A DNA stretch of 64,000 bases from Herbaspirillum rubrisubalbicans (GCF_003719195.1 NZ_CP024996.1:1178001-1242000); one strand, 5' to 3'. Positions 23,491 to 33,661 are shown, numbered from the stretch's first letter. Program-made: numbers and translations. Notes: generated from the sequence alone by a model not told the origin.

Positions 23491-24642
23491 ATGATCATTT
23501 CTTCTACGCTCGATTACCGCGAAGCCGCACGCCGCCGCCTGCCGCGTTTCCTGTTCGATTACATCGATGGAGGCGCCTATGCCGAGGACACGCTGGCGCG
23601 CAATTCGCACGATCTGCGGCAGTTGGCCTTGCGCCAGCGGGTGTTGAAGGAAGTTGGCCAGGTCGATCTGACCACGACGCTGCTGGGACAATCGCTGGCC
23701 ATGCCCATTGCGCTCTCGCCGGTCGGCCTGACCGGCATGTATGCCCGTCGCGGTGAAGTGCAGGCGGCGCGGGCGGCGACCAAGGCCGGCATTCCTTTTA
23801 CCTTGTCCACGGTGTCGGTGTGCTCCATCGAAGAGGTGCAGGGCGCGGTGGAGCAGCCGATCTGGTTCCAGCTCTATGTGCTCAAGGATCGCGGCTTCAT
23901 GAAGAACGTGCTTGATCGCGCCTGGGCGGCCGGTGTGCGTAACCTGGTGTTTACGGTGGACATGCCGGTACCCGGCGCGCGCTATCGTGATCGTCATTCC
24001 GGCATGTCCGGTCCCAATGCCGCAATGCGCCGCTACCTGCAAGCCGTGACCCATCCGCGCTGGGCGTTGGACGTGGGCCTGCTGGGTCGTCCGCATGACC
24101 TGGGCAACGTCTCGGCCTACCTGAACAAGAAGACCGGGCTGGAGGATTACGTGGGCTGGCTGGGCGCCAACTTCGACCCCAGTATTGGCTGGCACGACCT
24201 GCAGTGGATTCGCGACGCCTGGAAGGGCAACATGATTCTCAAGGGCATCCTGGACCCGGTCGATGCGCGCCAGGCCGTCAGCTTCGGAGCCAATGGCATC
24301 GTGGTCTCCAATCACGGTGGCCGGCAACTCGATGGCGTGCTCTCGACCGCCCGTGCCTTGCCCGAGATCGCCAGCGCCGTCAAGGGCGAACTGGCCATCC
24401 TGGTGGACTCGGGCGTGCGCTCGGGATTGGATGTGGTGCGCATGTTGGCGCTGGGTGCCGACACGGTGATGCTGGGTCGTGCATTCATCTATGCATTGGC
24501 CGCCGAAGGACAGGCCGGGGTGGAAAACCTGTTGAGCTTGTTTGCCAAGGAAATGCAGGTGGCCATGACCTTGACGGGGGCGCACAAGATTGCCGATATC
24601 AATGAGGATAGTCTGGTACGGGCTACGGCAGAGCTGCGTTAA
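23491..24642 (+). CDS. lldD: FMN-dependent L-lactate dehydrogenase
   Basis: A 383-residue member of the FMN-dependent alpha-hydroxyacid dehydrogenase family, oxidising L-lactate to pyruvate and passing electrons to the quinone pool at the inner membrane. It follows E. coli LldD almost throughout: [59 protein letters not shown], catalytic His in [10 protein letters not shown], and [12 protein letters not shown]. coli LldD is 396 residues, so the length is normal. Strong start with ACAAGGA upstream. No lactate permease gene (lldP) lies in the window. Confidence 0.95.
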   Translation: MIISSTLDYREAARRRLPRFLFDYIDGGAYAEDTLARNSHDLRQLALRQRVLKEVGQVDLTTTLLGQSLAMPIALSPVGLTGMYARRGEVQAARAATKAGIPFTLSTVSVCSIEEVQGAVEQPIWFQLYVLKDRGFMKNVLDRAWAAGVRNLVFTVDMPVPGARYRDRHSGMSGPNAAMRRYLQAVTHPRWALDVGLLGRPHDLGNVSAYLNKKTGLEDYVGWLGANFDPSIGWHDLQWIRDAWKGNMILKGILDPVDARQAVSFGANGIVVSNHGGRQLDGVLSTARALPEIASAVKGELAILVDSGVRSGLDVVRMLALGADTVMLGRAFIYALAAEGQAGVENLLSLFAKEMQVAMTLTGAHKIADINEDSLVRATAELR

Positions 24643-24687
24643 AGCCGCGTTAAAGCTGTGTTAAAGCTGTGTTAAAGCTACGTTAAT
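24633..24687 (+). repeat. Five tandem 11-bp repeats over the lldD stop
   Basis: Units of the form GCTGYGTTAAA repeat at 24633, 24644, 24655, 24666 and 24677 (the last ends TAAT). The first unit contains the lldD stop codon, so the array looks like slippage expansion from the gene end. Confidence 0.8.
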
Positions 24688-24952
24688 GCCTGGCGTGTCG
24701 GACATTCAAGCCGTCCGACACGATCGATTGCTTGCCCCGACCGTGATGAATGTAGCGTCGTTCTGACGACATCCGAGGACGCGTTCCACCTTGTCCGAAA
24801 AACATGCGTGGATGATTTGTGTCAAACGGCGAGTGAGATTTCTTGCCTTTACTAAAAATTACCTTCAGAATTGATTCGGGAGTTTAAGTCTACAAAGAAA
24901 AATAGCAAAAGACCACTTCCTCTTTCCATTGATAACTATACGGGGGTATGGG
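24688..24952 (+). other. Gap after lldD with a perfect hairpin
   Basis: A perfect 9-bp stem (GTGTCGGAC at 24695-24703 with GTCCGACAC at 24713-24721) may end lldD transcription, although the T-run is missing. The following 230 bases become AT-rich and contain nothing else I recognise. Confidence 0.5.
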
Positions 24953-25798
24953 GTGAAATCGATCTATCGCAAATGGTCCACCATTGGACTGATGGCTGCC
25001 ACAGCAGTGTGCTGGAGTGCCAGCAGCCATGCTTGTTCTGATACGCCGGTCCTGGCCAGCGTGTGCATCATGGCCACGCCGGCCACCTTTGGCAGCTTCA
25101 ACAATACCTATGTTCCTGCTACGGGACAGCTGCTTTCGATCAATCAGTACACTGCCTTGTATTCGCTCATCGGCGTTACCTACGGTGGTGATGCACGTAC
25201 CAATTTCAATCTGCCTGACCTGCGTGGTCGCGTGATCATCGGGGCCAATACCGACGGCACTTATCCTGCCGGCAAAAAGGGTGGGCAGGCCAGCATGAAT
25301 CTGACGATGGCCCAACTGCCACCGCATTACTTCATCGTTCCCGCGCTTACGGTCAATCTTTCCCATATCACGGCCACTACCACCCTCAGCAGCCTGTCGG
25401 CGACGGCCGACCTGGCCGGCATCACCGTCTCCGGTCCACCCACCGGTCTGGTGATCAAGACCGTCTCCGGCAGCGGCGGCCAAGGCACGCCATCCGGGAA
25501 CTACCTGGGCAAGCCTCCTGCCGCCACAGCGAACCTGTACGCCAACGGTACGCCTGACAGCAACCTCAACAACAATGCCCTTGGTGGCACGATGACGCTC
25601 ACGGTAGCTGCCGGCAGCACCGCACCGGTCACTGTGACCGGCAACGCCAATACCACCATTGGTGGCAGCAGTGTCACGAATCCGGCCACGACCAATACGC
25701 TGGGTTCTGGCGCCGTCATTGACTTGCTGCCGCCTTATCTGCCAATGACTTATTACATTGCTGCGAACAACGGCATCTATCCGTCGCGTGACAATTAA
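24953..25798 (+). CDS. Secreted tail-collar-domain protein
   Basis: A 281-residue protein with a Sec signal (MKSIYRKWSTIGLMAATAV, cleavage near SHA-CS). Residues about 45-110 form a phage tail collar domain (TPATFGSFNNTYVPATGQLL, TALYSLIGVTYGGDARTNF, FNLPDLRGRVIIG), as in microcystin-dependent-protein-like proteins. The rest is Ser/Thr/Gly-rich and repetitive (LSSLSATADLAGITVSG, TLTVAAGSTAPVTVTGN). GTG 24953 is preferred because it opens the signal peptide. No other phage gene is nearby, so this is a bacterial surface or secreted protein using a phage fold. Exact role unknown. Confidence 0.75.
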   Translation: MKSIYRKWSTIGLMAATAVCWSASSHACSDTPVLASVCIMATPATFGSFNNTYVPATGQLLSINQYTALYSLIGVTYGGDARTNFNLPDLRGRVIIGANTDGTYPAGKKGGQASMNLTMAQLPPHYFIVPALTVNLSHITATTTLSSLSATADLAGITVSGPPTGLVIKTVSGSGGQGTPSGNYLGKPPAATANLYANGTPDSNLNNNALGGTMTLTVAAGSTAPVTVTGNANTTIGGSSVTNPATTNTLGSGAVIDLLPPYLPMTYYIAANNGIYPSRDN

Positions 25799-25852
25799 GT
25801 AATCAATAAGCAACTTACATCAATTCTTGAAGTTCACGCTGTTGTTGTTGGT

Positions 25853-25888
25853 ATGAGCAGTGCGCAGCCTGGGCTGCCCACTGCTCAT
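25853..25888 (+). other. Long hairpin just upstream of the Sel1 gene
   Basis: ATGAGCAGTG (25853-25862) pairs with CACTGCTCAT (25879-25888), with an inner 6-bp stem GCAGCC/GGCTGC. It stands 5 bases before the ribosome site of the next gene and has no T-run, so it may affect translation or be a terminator of the tail-collar gene. Confidence 0.45.
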
Positions 25889-25907
25889 CGATTGAGGAAA
25901 TTTCATC

Positions 25908-26876
25908 GTGCATTTCTTTCGCGCCCTTGCGTGGCTTGTCGCACTGGGTTGCTCTTGCCACGCGTGGTCTGCCACGCGTGATCTGGGCCAAGCCTTGGTC
26001 GGTGCCGATCAGGCCTTGGCCGCCAAGGACTACGCTTCTGCCCATGCGCTCTATAGCCGCGCTGCTGCGGATAATCCCCTGGCGCAGTTCAACCTTGGCT
26101 TGTTCGAACGCGAAGGCTGGGGGCGCCCATCGGACCCGGTCGCCGCCTGCCGCTGGTTCGAGAAGGCTGCACAGGCCAATATTCCGGCCGCACAGCAATT
26201 CCTGGGAGACTGCTACGCAGGTGGCGTTGGTCGCGCCGCCGATGGCGCAGCGGCTATCCGCTGGTACGTCAAGGCGGCCCAATCCGGCATCGCCTATGCC
26301 TGGTGTTCGGCTGGAGAGATCTACATCGAGGGACGTCTGCTGCCGCGCAACCTTGAGCAAGGCCTCGCGCTGTGTGTGCGGGCGGCGCAAGCCGATTCGT
26401 CGCCGGCCATGTTGCGGCTGGGCGATTACTTCCGCGAGGGCAGGCAGGTGCCACAAGATCTGGAGCGCGCTCGTTACTGGTATCAGCAAGCAGCTGAACG
26501 CCACAACCTGGCGGCGCAGTTTCACCTGGGCCTTATGTTGAGTCAGGGGGAGGGGGGACAAGCTGATCCGCGCCTGGCCTTGTTCTGGCTGGAACGGGCA
26601 GCCTCCGAAGGTTATGCGCCGGCTTATCTGCCGGTGGCCGTCCTGTATGCCAACGCTGCGCCCGATCCTGCCACCGGCGCCTTGAGCGCCGACCAGTTGG
26701 CTCGGATCTACATGTGGAACAGCGCTGCCAAGGCTACCACCAAGGATGCGGACCAGCAGGCCCAGATCGAGCGTATCGCGCAACTGGTGCTGGCGGTGAT
26801 GCCGCCGGCCTGGCGTCCCGAACTGGATCGTCGGGTGGCCGAGCATCTGGCCACATTCAATATCAATAGACCGTAG
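25908..26876 (+). CDS. Secreted Sel1-repeat protein
   Basis: A 322-residue protein with a signal peptide (ending near SCHAWSA) and about six Sel1-type TPR repeats, for example AQFNLGLFEREGWG, AQQFLGDCYAGGVG, AWCSAGEIYIEG, MLRLGDYFREGRQ and AQFHLGLMLSQGEG. Sel1 repeats are protein-protein scaffolds. GTG start with GAGGAAA upstream. It sits between the tail-collar gene and the large TpsA gene, all co-directional, so a helper role in building the surface structure is possible (inference). Confidence 0.82.
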   Translation: MHFFRALAWLVALGCSCHAWSATRDLGQALVGADQALAAKDYASAHALYSRAAADNPLAQFNLGLFEREGWGRPSDPVAACRWFEKAAQANIPAAQQFLGDCYAGGVGRAADGAAAIRWYVKAAQSGIAYAWCSAGEIYIEGRLLPRNLEQGLALCVRAAQADSSPAMLRLGDYFREGRQVPQDLERARYWYQQAAERHNLAAQFHLGLMLSQGEGGQADPRLALFWLERAASEGYAPAYLPVAVLYANAAPDPATGALSADQLARIYMWNSAAKATTKDADQQAQIERIAQLVLAVMPPAWRPELDRRVAEHLATFNINRP

Positions 26877-26946
26877 TCACCGCGTCATCAGCGCTTGGTC
26901 GCCACTCGACGATCCGGCGCAACGCGGCCATCAGGGGGAACACATC

Positions 26947-29900
26947 ATGCGCCATGCGTCCATGAACAGAATCTATCGCTTGGTCTGGAGCCACGTGCAA
27001 CAGGCCTGGGTCATCGTCTCGGAACGCACGCGTGGGCAGGGCAAGAAAGTGTCGCGAAGACTGGCTGCCGCCGCTGCCTTGTCGGTGGCAAGCGCACTGG
27101 CCATGGCCGGTCCCAGTGGAGGGGCGGTCACGGCCGGCAGCGGCAGCATCAGTCAGTCCGGCAATACCACCACCATCACGCAAGGCAGCCAGAACCTGTC
27201 GGTGAACTGGCAATCATTCAACACCACCAGCGCTGAGAAGGTCAATTTCGTCCAGCCCTCGACCAGTGCGATTGCGGTCAACCGGATCCAGGACGTCAAT
27301 GCCACCCAGTTCATGGGGCAGTTGAATGCCAATGGCCAGGTCTATCTGATCAATCCCAACGGCATCCTCTTCGGTGCCGGCGCACAGGTCAACGTCGGTG
27401 GCCTGGTGGCCTCGACCCTGGACATCAACGATGCCGCGCTGGGCAGCAGTACGCGCAATTTCAGCGGCATGGGCAGCGGCAGTATCGTCAACCAGGGCAG
27501 CATCAACAGCGCCAATGGCGGCTACGTGGCCTTCCTCGGCAAGCAGGTTGCCAACCAGGGCAGCATCACCACCACCGCCGGTACCACCGCCCTGGCTGCC
27601 GGCAGCGACGTGACGCTCTCCTTTGCCGGCAATAGCCTGGTGAGCTTGCGCGTGAACCAGAGCACGCTCGATAGCCTGTCGGGCAACGGTGGTCTGATCC
27701 AGGCCGATGGCGGTACCGTATTGTTGTCGGCAGGGGCTCGCGATACGGTGCTGGCCAGCGTGGTTAACAACACCGGTATCATCCAGGCGCGCAGCGTGCA
27801 GAACGTCAATGGCACCATTGTCTTGGAAGCCGGCAGCCATGGCACCGCCACCAACAGCGGCACCCTGGACGCCTCCGGCCGGAACGCCGGTGAAACCGGC
27901 GGAACGGTCAAGCTGCTGGGTGGCACCGTGGCCCAGACTAGCGGCGGCAGGATCGACGTGGCCGGTGATGCCGGCGGCGGCACGGCCTATGTGGGTGGTA
28001 ACTTCCTGGGCGCCGGTCCCGAACAGAACGCCACCACCACCACGGTGGAGGCCGGAAGCAGCATCGATGCCAGCGCCGTCAACAGCGGCAACGGTGGCCG
28101 TGTGGCCCTGTGGTCCGATGGCACGACCCGTTTTGACGGCAGCATCACGGCGCGTGGTGGGGCTGCGTCCGGCAATGGCGGGGCAGTGGAAACCTCGGGG
28201 TTGAAACTGAAGATCGGCTCCACCGCCTCGGTCAATACCCTGGCGCCGCGCGGCAGTGCCGGCAACTGGTTGCTCGATCCTGCCGACATCAAGATCGGCT
28301 CCATCGCCTTCTGGGGCAGCAACTACGGTATCGACGTCGATTCGGCCGTGCTCACTGCCGCACTCAACAATGGCAACGTGACCATCAAGACTTCCCGCAG
28401 CGGCCCCTCCTGCGGCGTCGCCTGCGGCAGTGGTAGTGGCAGCAGTGGCGACATCCTCGTGCTGGACCCGATCGGTGTCGCAGTCGCTTCCTACGACGCC
28501 AATCACACGGCCACTTACGTCAACTGGGATTCGAATAGCTATACCCTCACGCTGAGTGCCTACAACAACGTGCGCTTCGTGTTTACCCCGAACTACGTTT
28601 CGGTCGGCGCGGGCACTAGCCAGTCTAGCGGCGGGGCTGTCGATATGTCCTTGGGCCATGGCACCAAGACCATTCTGCAGGCAGACAATAGTGCCAAGGG
28701 ATCAGGCACCGTCGTCTTCGATGATAACAACGGCTGGACTTATATCGGCCTGGGCGATGCAGCCACGACCGCGAAGATTTATTACACCCCGACTTCCTAC
28801 AGCGCGCCGCAAGACTTTACGCCCTACCTGATCGGCTACAACCAGCTCACACAATTGACCAGCTACATGGCCGTGAATGTTGCGGCCAGCATCGCCAGCA
28901 AGACCTATGACGGCACTCTGGGCGCCACCATCAGTTCAGTGAGTACGGTCGCGTCCCTGCCTGGCGGTATGTCGCCGCTGTCCACTAGTGGTGCGACGGC
29001 CAGCTTTGCCGACAAGAATGCCGGCAGCAACAAGGATGTGCTGCTCAGTGGCGTGACCTTCAGCAACGGCAGTGACACCATCAACGTGGGTGGCGAGAAC
29101 TACTATCTCAACGGCCTTAGTACCCAGCTTGGCACCATCACGCCCAAGAGCGTGGACGTGACGGGTCTGAGCGTGGTGAGCAAGACCTATGACGGCACCA
29201 CCGCAGCCACCCTCAGCGGCACTGCCGGCTTCAGTGGCCTCATCGGTGGTGATAGCTTGAGCTTGAACCTGAGTTCGGCCACAGCCAACTTTGCCGATGC
29301 CAACGCCGGCACCAAGGCCGTCACACTGGGCAGCTATACCCTGGGTGGCAGCAGCAGTGCCAACTATGTGCTCAACCAGCCCTCGCTAACCGGCACCATC
29401 AACAAGGCCAACCTGAGCCTGTCGGGCAGCAAGACCTATGACGGCACCACCGACATCGACGGTAGCCAATTGACCGCCACCGGCGTGCATGGTGAAACCT
29501 TCACCGTGGCCGGCAGCGGCAGCAGCGGCAACCTGGCCAGCAAGAACGTGCAGAGTGGCGCAGCCCTGGCCAGTGTCACGGGTCTGTCGCTGGGGAGCAG
29601 CAGCAACGGGGGACTGGCCAGCAACTACAACGCCCTGGGTACCAGCGGCAGCAGCATCAGCGTGACCGCCAAGGCGCTGACCATGAGCGGCGTGACTGCC
29701 TCCGACAAGGTCTATGACGGCTCGACGACGGCCACGCTCAACACCTCGGGCGTGGGTTTCTTCGGCATCATCGGTGGGGATGACGTGAGCCTGGGCGGCA
29801 GTGGCGTGGGCAGCTTCGCCAACAAGAACGTCGGCACCAACAAGGCCGTGACGGTCAGCGGCTATACGCTCTCCGGCGCCGATGCGGGCAATTACCTGAT

Positions 29901-31851
29901 CAGCCAGCCCACGGGCCTGAGTGCCTCCATCACCAAGGCCGATCTCAGCGTGAGCGGAATCTCGGCCCAGGGCAAGACCTATGATGGCCAGACCACGGCC
30001 ACCCTCTCCGGTACGGCCAGCGTCACGGCCATCGGCAGCGACGTGGTCTCCTTGGGCGGTACCGGCGTTGGTGTCTTCATCGACAAGAACGCGGGGGTGA
30101 ACAAAGTTGTCAATGTCAGCGGCTATACCTTGAGCGGTAGCGACGCCGGCAACTACAACCTGGTCCAGCCCACCGGGGTGAGCGCCACCATCAGCAAGGC
30201 CAACCTCACCTTGTCGGGGCTGACGGCCAACAACAAGACCTACGACGGCACCATCGTCGCGGCGCTCAGCGGAACGGCCAGCGTGACCGCGCTCGGCAGC
30301 GACGTCGTCAGCGTAACGGGGACTGGCGCGGCCAGCTTCGCCGACAAGAACGTGGGCACCGGCAAGGGCGTCACCGTGAGCGGCTATACGCTCACCGGCA
30401 CCGATGCCGGCAACTACAACCTGGTCTCGCCGGGTGGTCTGAGCGCCGACATCAGCAAGGCCAGCCTGACCGTGGGTGGCGTCAGTGCGCAGTCGCGCGC
30501 CTACGACGGCACCACCGTTGCTACCGTGGCCGGCACGGCCAGCGTCTCGGCCTTCGGTGCGGATGTGGTCTCGGTGGCTGGTACAGCCTCGGCCTCCTTC
30601 GCCGACAAGAATGTCGGGTCGAACAAGGCCGTCCTGGTCAGCGGCTATACGCTCACCGGCGCCGACGCCGGCAACTACGACGTGGTGCAGCCCAGTGGCC
30701 TGAACGCCACCATCAGCAAGGCCGACCTGGCCGTGGCGGGCCTGAGCGTGGCCAACAAGATCTATGACGGCACGACCACGGCCACCCTCACCGGCACCGG
30801 TTCGGTCACCGCCCTGGGCAGCGATGTCGTCACCTTGAGCGGCAGCGGCGCGGCTAGTTTTGCCAACAAGAATGTCGGCACCGGCAAGTCCATCGTGATC
30901 TCGGGTTATACCCTGGGTGGCACCGATGGTGGCAACTACAACCTGGTCGCTCCGTCCAACCTGACCGCCGACATCACGCCGCTGCAGATCACCGTGAGCG
31001 GCATCGTGGCCAACAACAAGACCTATGACGGTACCGTGGCAGCCACCGCTAACACCAGCGGCGTAAGCTTGGCGGGCAAGCTGGCCGGGGATGTCATCAA
31101 CGTTGCTGCTACCGGCAGCTTCAGCGACAAGAACGTCGGCAGCAACAAGGCGGTTACGCTCAATAGCATCTATAGCGGGGCCGATGCCGGCAACTATACC
31201 TACATCGATCAGACCAGCTCGCAGGCCAGCATCACGCCGGCCAGCTTGAACGTGTCAGGCATCACCGCCGCCAACAAGGTCTTCGACGGCACCACGACCG
31301 CCACCATCAATACCGGCAGCGTCGTGCTGGGTGGTCTGATCGGCGGTGACAACGTTCGATTCTCTTCGTCCGGCGCATTCAGCGATGCAGCCATCGGACG
31401 GGGCAAGACAGTCAACCTGAGCAACAGTATCTCCGGGGCTGACAGCGGCAATTACACGCTCATCGGCCAGAGCACGGCACTGGCCGATATTACCGCTGCG
31501 GGTTCGGCCCAGACGCCGTCTGCGGTGGCAACCGCGCCCGCGGCGCCCACGCCCAGTGTCCAGGCCGTGACCGTGCGCAATGTTCTCACGCAGGTGCAGT
31601 CGACCGTCCTGCCGCCGCAAGCCAGCGCGCAACCGCAGTCGCTGAGTCTATCGTCCACGCTGGTGGTGCGCTCGCAACAGGGTGATGCAGCCCCCGCTAC
31701 TGGCAACGAGAGTAGCAGCGGTAATGCCGGTGGCAGGGGCGGCAGCAGTCTGGTCAATACCAGTACCGGTTTTGGTACGCCGCCGCCCAGCCTGAACATC
31801 CAGAACGGTGGCATCCAGTTGCCGCCCGTGGCCATCAGTACACCCCAATAA
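26947..31851 (+). CDS. TpsA exoprotein (filamentous haemagglutinin-type) with YDG repeats
   Basis: A 1634-residue two-partner secretion exoprotein. It starts with an extended signal region (MNRIYRLVWSHVQQAWVIVSE from residue 6), then a signal helix cleaved near ALAMA-GP (residue 54). The TPS haemagglutination-activity domain follows (residues about 60-290) with NPNGILF at 136-142. From about residue 650 ten repeats of roughly 75-90 residues each start KTYDGTTxATLSG and contain FADKNVGxxKxVxVSGYTLxGxDAGNY, the MBG/YDG type of beta-repeat. A Pro/Gln-rich tail ends the protein. It is exported through the TpsB pore encoded 6 bases downstream and probably acts in adhesion or biofilm. The start uses AGGGGGA. 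Confidence 0.92.
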   Translation: MRHASMNRIYRLVWSHVQQAWVIVSERTRGQGKKVSRRLAAAAALSVASALAMAGPSGGAVTAGSGSISQSGNTTTITQGSQNLSVNWQSFNTTSAEKVNFVQPSTSAIAVNRIQDVNATQFMGQLNANGQVYLINPNGILFGAGAQVNVGGLVASTLDINDAALGSSTRNFSGMGSGSIVNQGSINSANGGYVAFLGKQVANQGSITTTAGTTALAAGSDVTLSFAGNSLVSLRVNQSTLDSLSGNGGLIQADGGTVLLSAGARDTVLASVVNNTGIIQARSVQNVNGTIVLEAGSHGTATNSGTLDASGRNAGETGGTVKLLGGTVAQTSGGRIDVAGDAGGGTAYVGGNFLGAGPEQNATTTTVEAGSSIDASAVNSGNGGRVALWSDGTTRFDGSITARGGAASGNGGAVETSGLKLKIGSTASVNTLAPRGSAGNWLLDPADIKIGSIAFWGSNYGIDVDSAVLTAALNNGNVTIKTSRSGPSCGVACGSGSGSSGDILVLDPIGVAVASYDANHTATYVNWDSNSYTLTLSAYNNVRFVFTPNYVSVGAGTSQSSGGAVDMSLGHGTKTILQADNSAKGSGTVVFDDNNGWTYIGLGDAATTAKIYYTPTSYSAPQDFTPYLIGYNQLTQLTSYMAVNVAASIASKTYDGTLGATISSVSTVASLPGGMSPLSTSGATASFADKNAGSNKDVLLSGVTFSNGSDTINVGGENYYLNGLSTQLGTITPKSVDVTGLSVVSKTYDGTTAATLSGTAGFSGLIGGDSLSLNLSSATANFADANAGTKAVTLGSYTLGGSSSANYVLNQPSLTGTINKANLSLSGSKTYDGTTDIDGSQLTATGVHGETFTVAGSGSSGNLASKNVQSGAALASVTGLSLGSSSNGGLASNYNALGTSGSSISVTAKALTMSGVTASDKVYDGSTTATLNTSGVGFFGIIGGDDVSLGGSGVGSFANKNVGTNKAVTVSGYTLSGADAGNYLISQPTGLSASITKADLSVSGISAQGKTYDGQTTATLSGTASVTAIGSDVVSLGGTGVGVFIDKNAGVNKVVNVSGYTLSGSDAGNYNLVQPTGVSATISKANLTLSGLTANNKTYDGTIVAALSGTASVTALGSDVVSVTGTGAASFADKNVGTGKGVTVSGYTLTGTDAGNYNLVSPGGLSADISKASLTVGGVSAQSRAYDGTTVATVAGTASVSAFGADVVSVAGTASASFADKNVGSNKAVLVSGYTLTGADAGNYDVVQPSGLNATISKADLAVAGLSVANKIYDGTTTATLTGTGSVTALGSDVVTLSGSGAASFANKNVGTGKSIVISGYTLGGTDGGNYNLVAPSNLTADITPLQITVSGIVANNKTYDGTVAATANTSGVSLAGKLAGDVINVAATGSFSDKNVGSNKAVTLNSIYSGADAGNYTYIDQTSSQASITPASLNVSGITAANKVFDGTTTATINTGSVVLGGLIGGDNVRFSSSGAFSDAAIGRGKTVNLSNSISGADSGNYTLIGQSTALADITAAGSAQTPSAVATAPAAPTPSVQAVTVRNVLTQVQSTVLPPQASAQPQSLSLSSTLVVRSQQGDAAPATGNESSSGNAGGRGGSSLVNTSTGFGTPPPSLNIQNGGIQLPPVAISTPQ
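28900..31490 (+). repeat. Ten MBG/YDG-type repeats inside the TpsA gene
   Basis: Repeat heads read YDG nine times and FDG once (last). The units differ at the DNA level, with the middle ones (29.9-30.9 kb) most alike, so array length may vary between strains by recombination. Confidence 0.8.
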
Positions 31852-31857
31852 CCGATC

Positions 31858-33558
31858 ATGATTCCCATGTCTTTGTTGTCATCTCGTTCGCCCCTGCTTC
31901 ACCCGATCGCCGCCGCCCTGGTGCTGGCTGGCCTGGCCCCGCTGGCCAGCGCCCAGACGCCCCCCGACGCCGGTACCATCCTGCAGCAATTGCAACCTGC
32001 GCTGCCGGCGCCACCGGCCAGCAGCGCGCCTTCGCTCAAGCTGGAACCGCGCGCCGAGTCCGCCTTGCCGCAGTCCGCGCCCTTCGAGGTCAAGCGCTTG
32101 CAGATCACGGGCAATACCGTATTTGCCACCGAGTCCCTGCATGAGCTGGTCGCAGGCGAAGAAGGCAAGTCGCTCACGCTGGCGCAGGTCAATACACTGG
32201 CCGAGCGCATTACGCGTTACTACCACCAACAGGGTTATCCGCTGGCCCGCGCCATCATCCCGGCGCAGACCATTCGCGATGGCGTGGTGGTGATCCAGGT
32301 AGTGGAGGCGCGTTATGGCCAGGTGCGCCTCAACAACCAGAGTGTGGTCAGGGACAGCCTGCTGCAAGCCACTCTCGATGGGCTGCAAAGTGGTGCGGTG
32401 ATCGAGGACGATGCGCTTAACCGCAGCTTGCTGCTGCTCTCGGACGTCCCCGGCGTGGCCGTGGCGGCCACGCTCCAACCCGGGGCCGCCGTGGGCAGTT
32501 CTGACGTCACCGTCAACACCACCACCAATCCGACCACGCTGGGCACTGTGGCACTGGACAACTACGGCAACCGCTATATCGACCGGGTCCGTGTGTCGGG
32601 CAACCTGAACGTGGTCAATCCGCTGCGTCATGGCGATCTGCTCAGCGCGACAGTACTGAGCACCGGCAGCGGCATGAACTATGGTCGTTTGTCCTATGAC
32701 ATTCTGGTCAATGGTCAGGGCACCCATATTGGTACCGCTTATTCCTATCTGCGCTACAAGCTGGGCAGTGAACTGTCGGCATTGGGCGCCAACGGCACGG
32801 CCAGCGTAGTCAGCCTGTGGGGCCGGCATCCGCTGTTGCGCAGTCGTGAGGCCAACGTCTATGCGCAACTGCAATTGGACGGCAAGCGCCTGCACGACCA
32901 CGTTGACGCCAGTGCGCTGCGTACGGACCGTCATCTGCTGAACTGGGTGATGAGTCTCAATGGCGATATCCGCGACAACCTGCTGGCCGGTGGCATCAGC
33001 ATCTGGAGCCTGGGCTGGACCAGCGGCCGGGTATTCTTCGATGATGCCGCCGCAGCCTCGGCTGATGCGGCAGCCGGGCAGACCCGAGGTGGCTTTGCCA
33101 AGTGGAATGCCAATTTCTCGCGCCTGCAGGGCATCTCACCGCGCGATGCGGTGTATCTCAACCTGGCGGCGCAATGGAGTGACCGCAACCTGGACTCAGC
33201 AGAGAAGATGACGGCAGGCGGCCCCTATACCGTGCGTGCCTACGATATCGGCGCCATGAGCGGTGACATTGGTTATGTCGGCACTATCGAATGGCGTCAT
33301 GAACTGGGCAATGCCTGGTCGGGGCAATGGCAGGCGATTGCCTTTCTTGATAGCGCGTATGTGAAAGTCAACCAGCGCCAGTGGACTTCTGGTGAAAACA
33401 GCGGCAGCCTTTCGGGGGCTGGTGTTGGAATGAACTGGAGCGGACCGGATCAATGGCGGGCTTCGGTCTCGGTGGCTACGCGGGTGGGGGCGCGGCCTTC
33501 GATTGTGGCTAGTCAGCCTTCGGTGCGGGGGTGGGTGACATTGAGCAAGGCGTTTTGA
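31858..33558 (+). CDS. TpsB outer-membrane transporter (ShlB/FhaC family)
   Basis: A 566-residue outer-membrane pore with a signal peptide (cleavage near LASA-QT), a Pro/Ala-rich linker, POTRA domains (FEVKRLQITGNTVFATESLHELV; LSDVPGVAVAATLQPG) and a C-terminal 16-strand barrel ending VRGWVTLSKAF with terminal Phe, as needed for Bam-dependent insertion. It recognises the TPS domain of the TpsA encoded just upstream and exports it. Two starts (31858 and 31867) are possible. Confidence 0.92.
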   Translation: MIPMSLLSSRSPLLHPIAAALVLAGLAPLASAQTPPDAGTILQQLQPALPAPPASSAPSLKLEPRAESALPQSAPFEVKRLQITGNTVFATESLHELVAGEEGKSLTLAQVNTLAERITRYYHQQGYPLARAIIPAQTIRDGVVVIQVVEARYGQVRLNNQSVVRDSLLQATLDGLQSGAVIEDDALNRSLLLLSDVPGVAVAATLQPGAAVGSSDVTVNTTTNPTTLGTVALDNYGNRYIDRVRVSGNLNVVNPLRHGDLLSATVLSTGSGMNYGRLSYDILVNGQGTHIGTAYSYLRYKLGSELSALGANGTASVVSLWGRHPLLRSREANVYAQLQLDGKRLHDHVDASALRTDRHLLNWVMSLNGDIRDNLLAGGISIWSLGWTSGRVFFDDAAAASADAAAGQTRGGFAKWNANFSRLQGISPRDAVYLNLAAQWSDRNLDSAEKMTAGGPYTVRAYDIGAMSGDIGYVGTIEWRHELGNAWSGQWQAIAFLDSAYVKVNQRQWTSGENSGSLSGAGVGMNWSGPDQWRASVSVATRVGARPSIVASQPSVRGWVTLSKAF

Positions 33559-33629
33559 AGGGGGGAACTTCGGATGCCGAGGTCATTACTGGCCGAGTAT
33601 GATGATCAGGATGTGATGAGGTAGGTAAC

Positions 33630-33659
33630 AAAAAGGGCTCCAGAGGACTAGAGCCCTTT
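33630..33659 (+). terminator. Terminator after TpsB, diverged copy of the tRNA-Lys terminator
   Basis: AAAGGGCTC-type stem facing GAGCCCTTT with T residues. It is nearly the same as the hairpin at 39404-39433 and belongs to the duplicated block described for 33662-33711. Confidence 0.75.
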
Positions 33660-33661
33660 GT

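Noticed and set aside
24953..25798. Prophage interpretation of the tail-collar gene
   Set aside because: A signal peptide is present and no capsid, tail, lysis or integrase genes are nearby.
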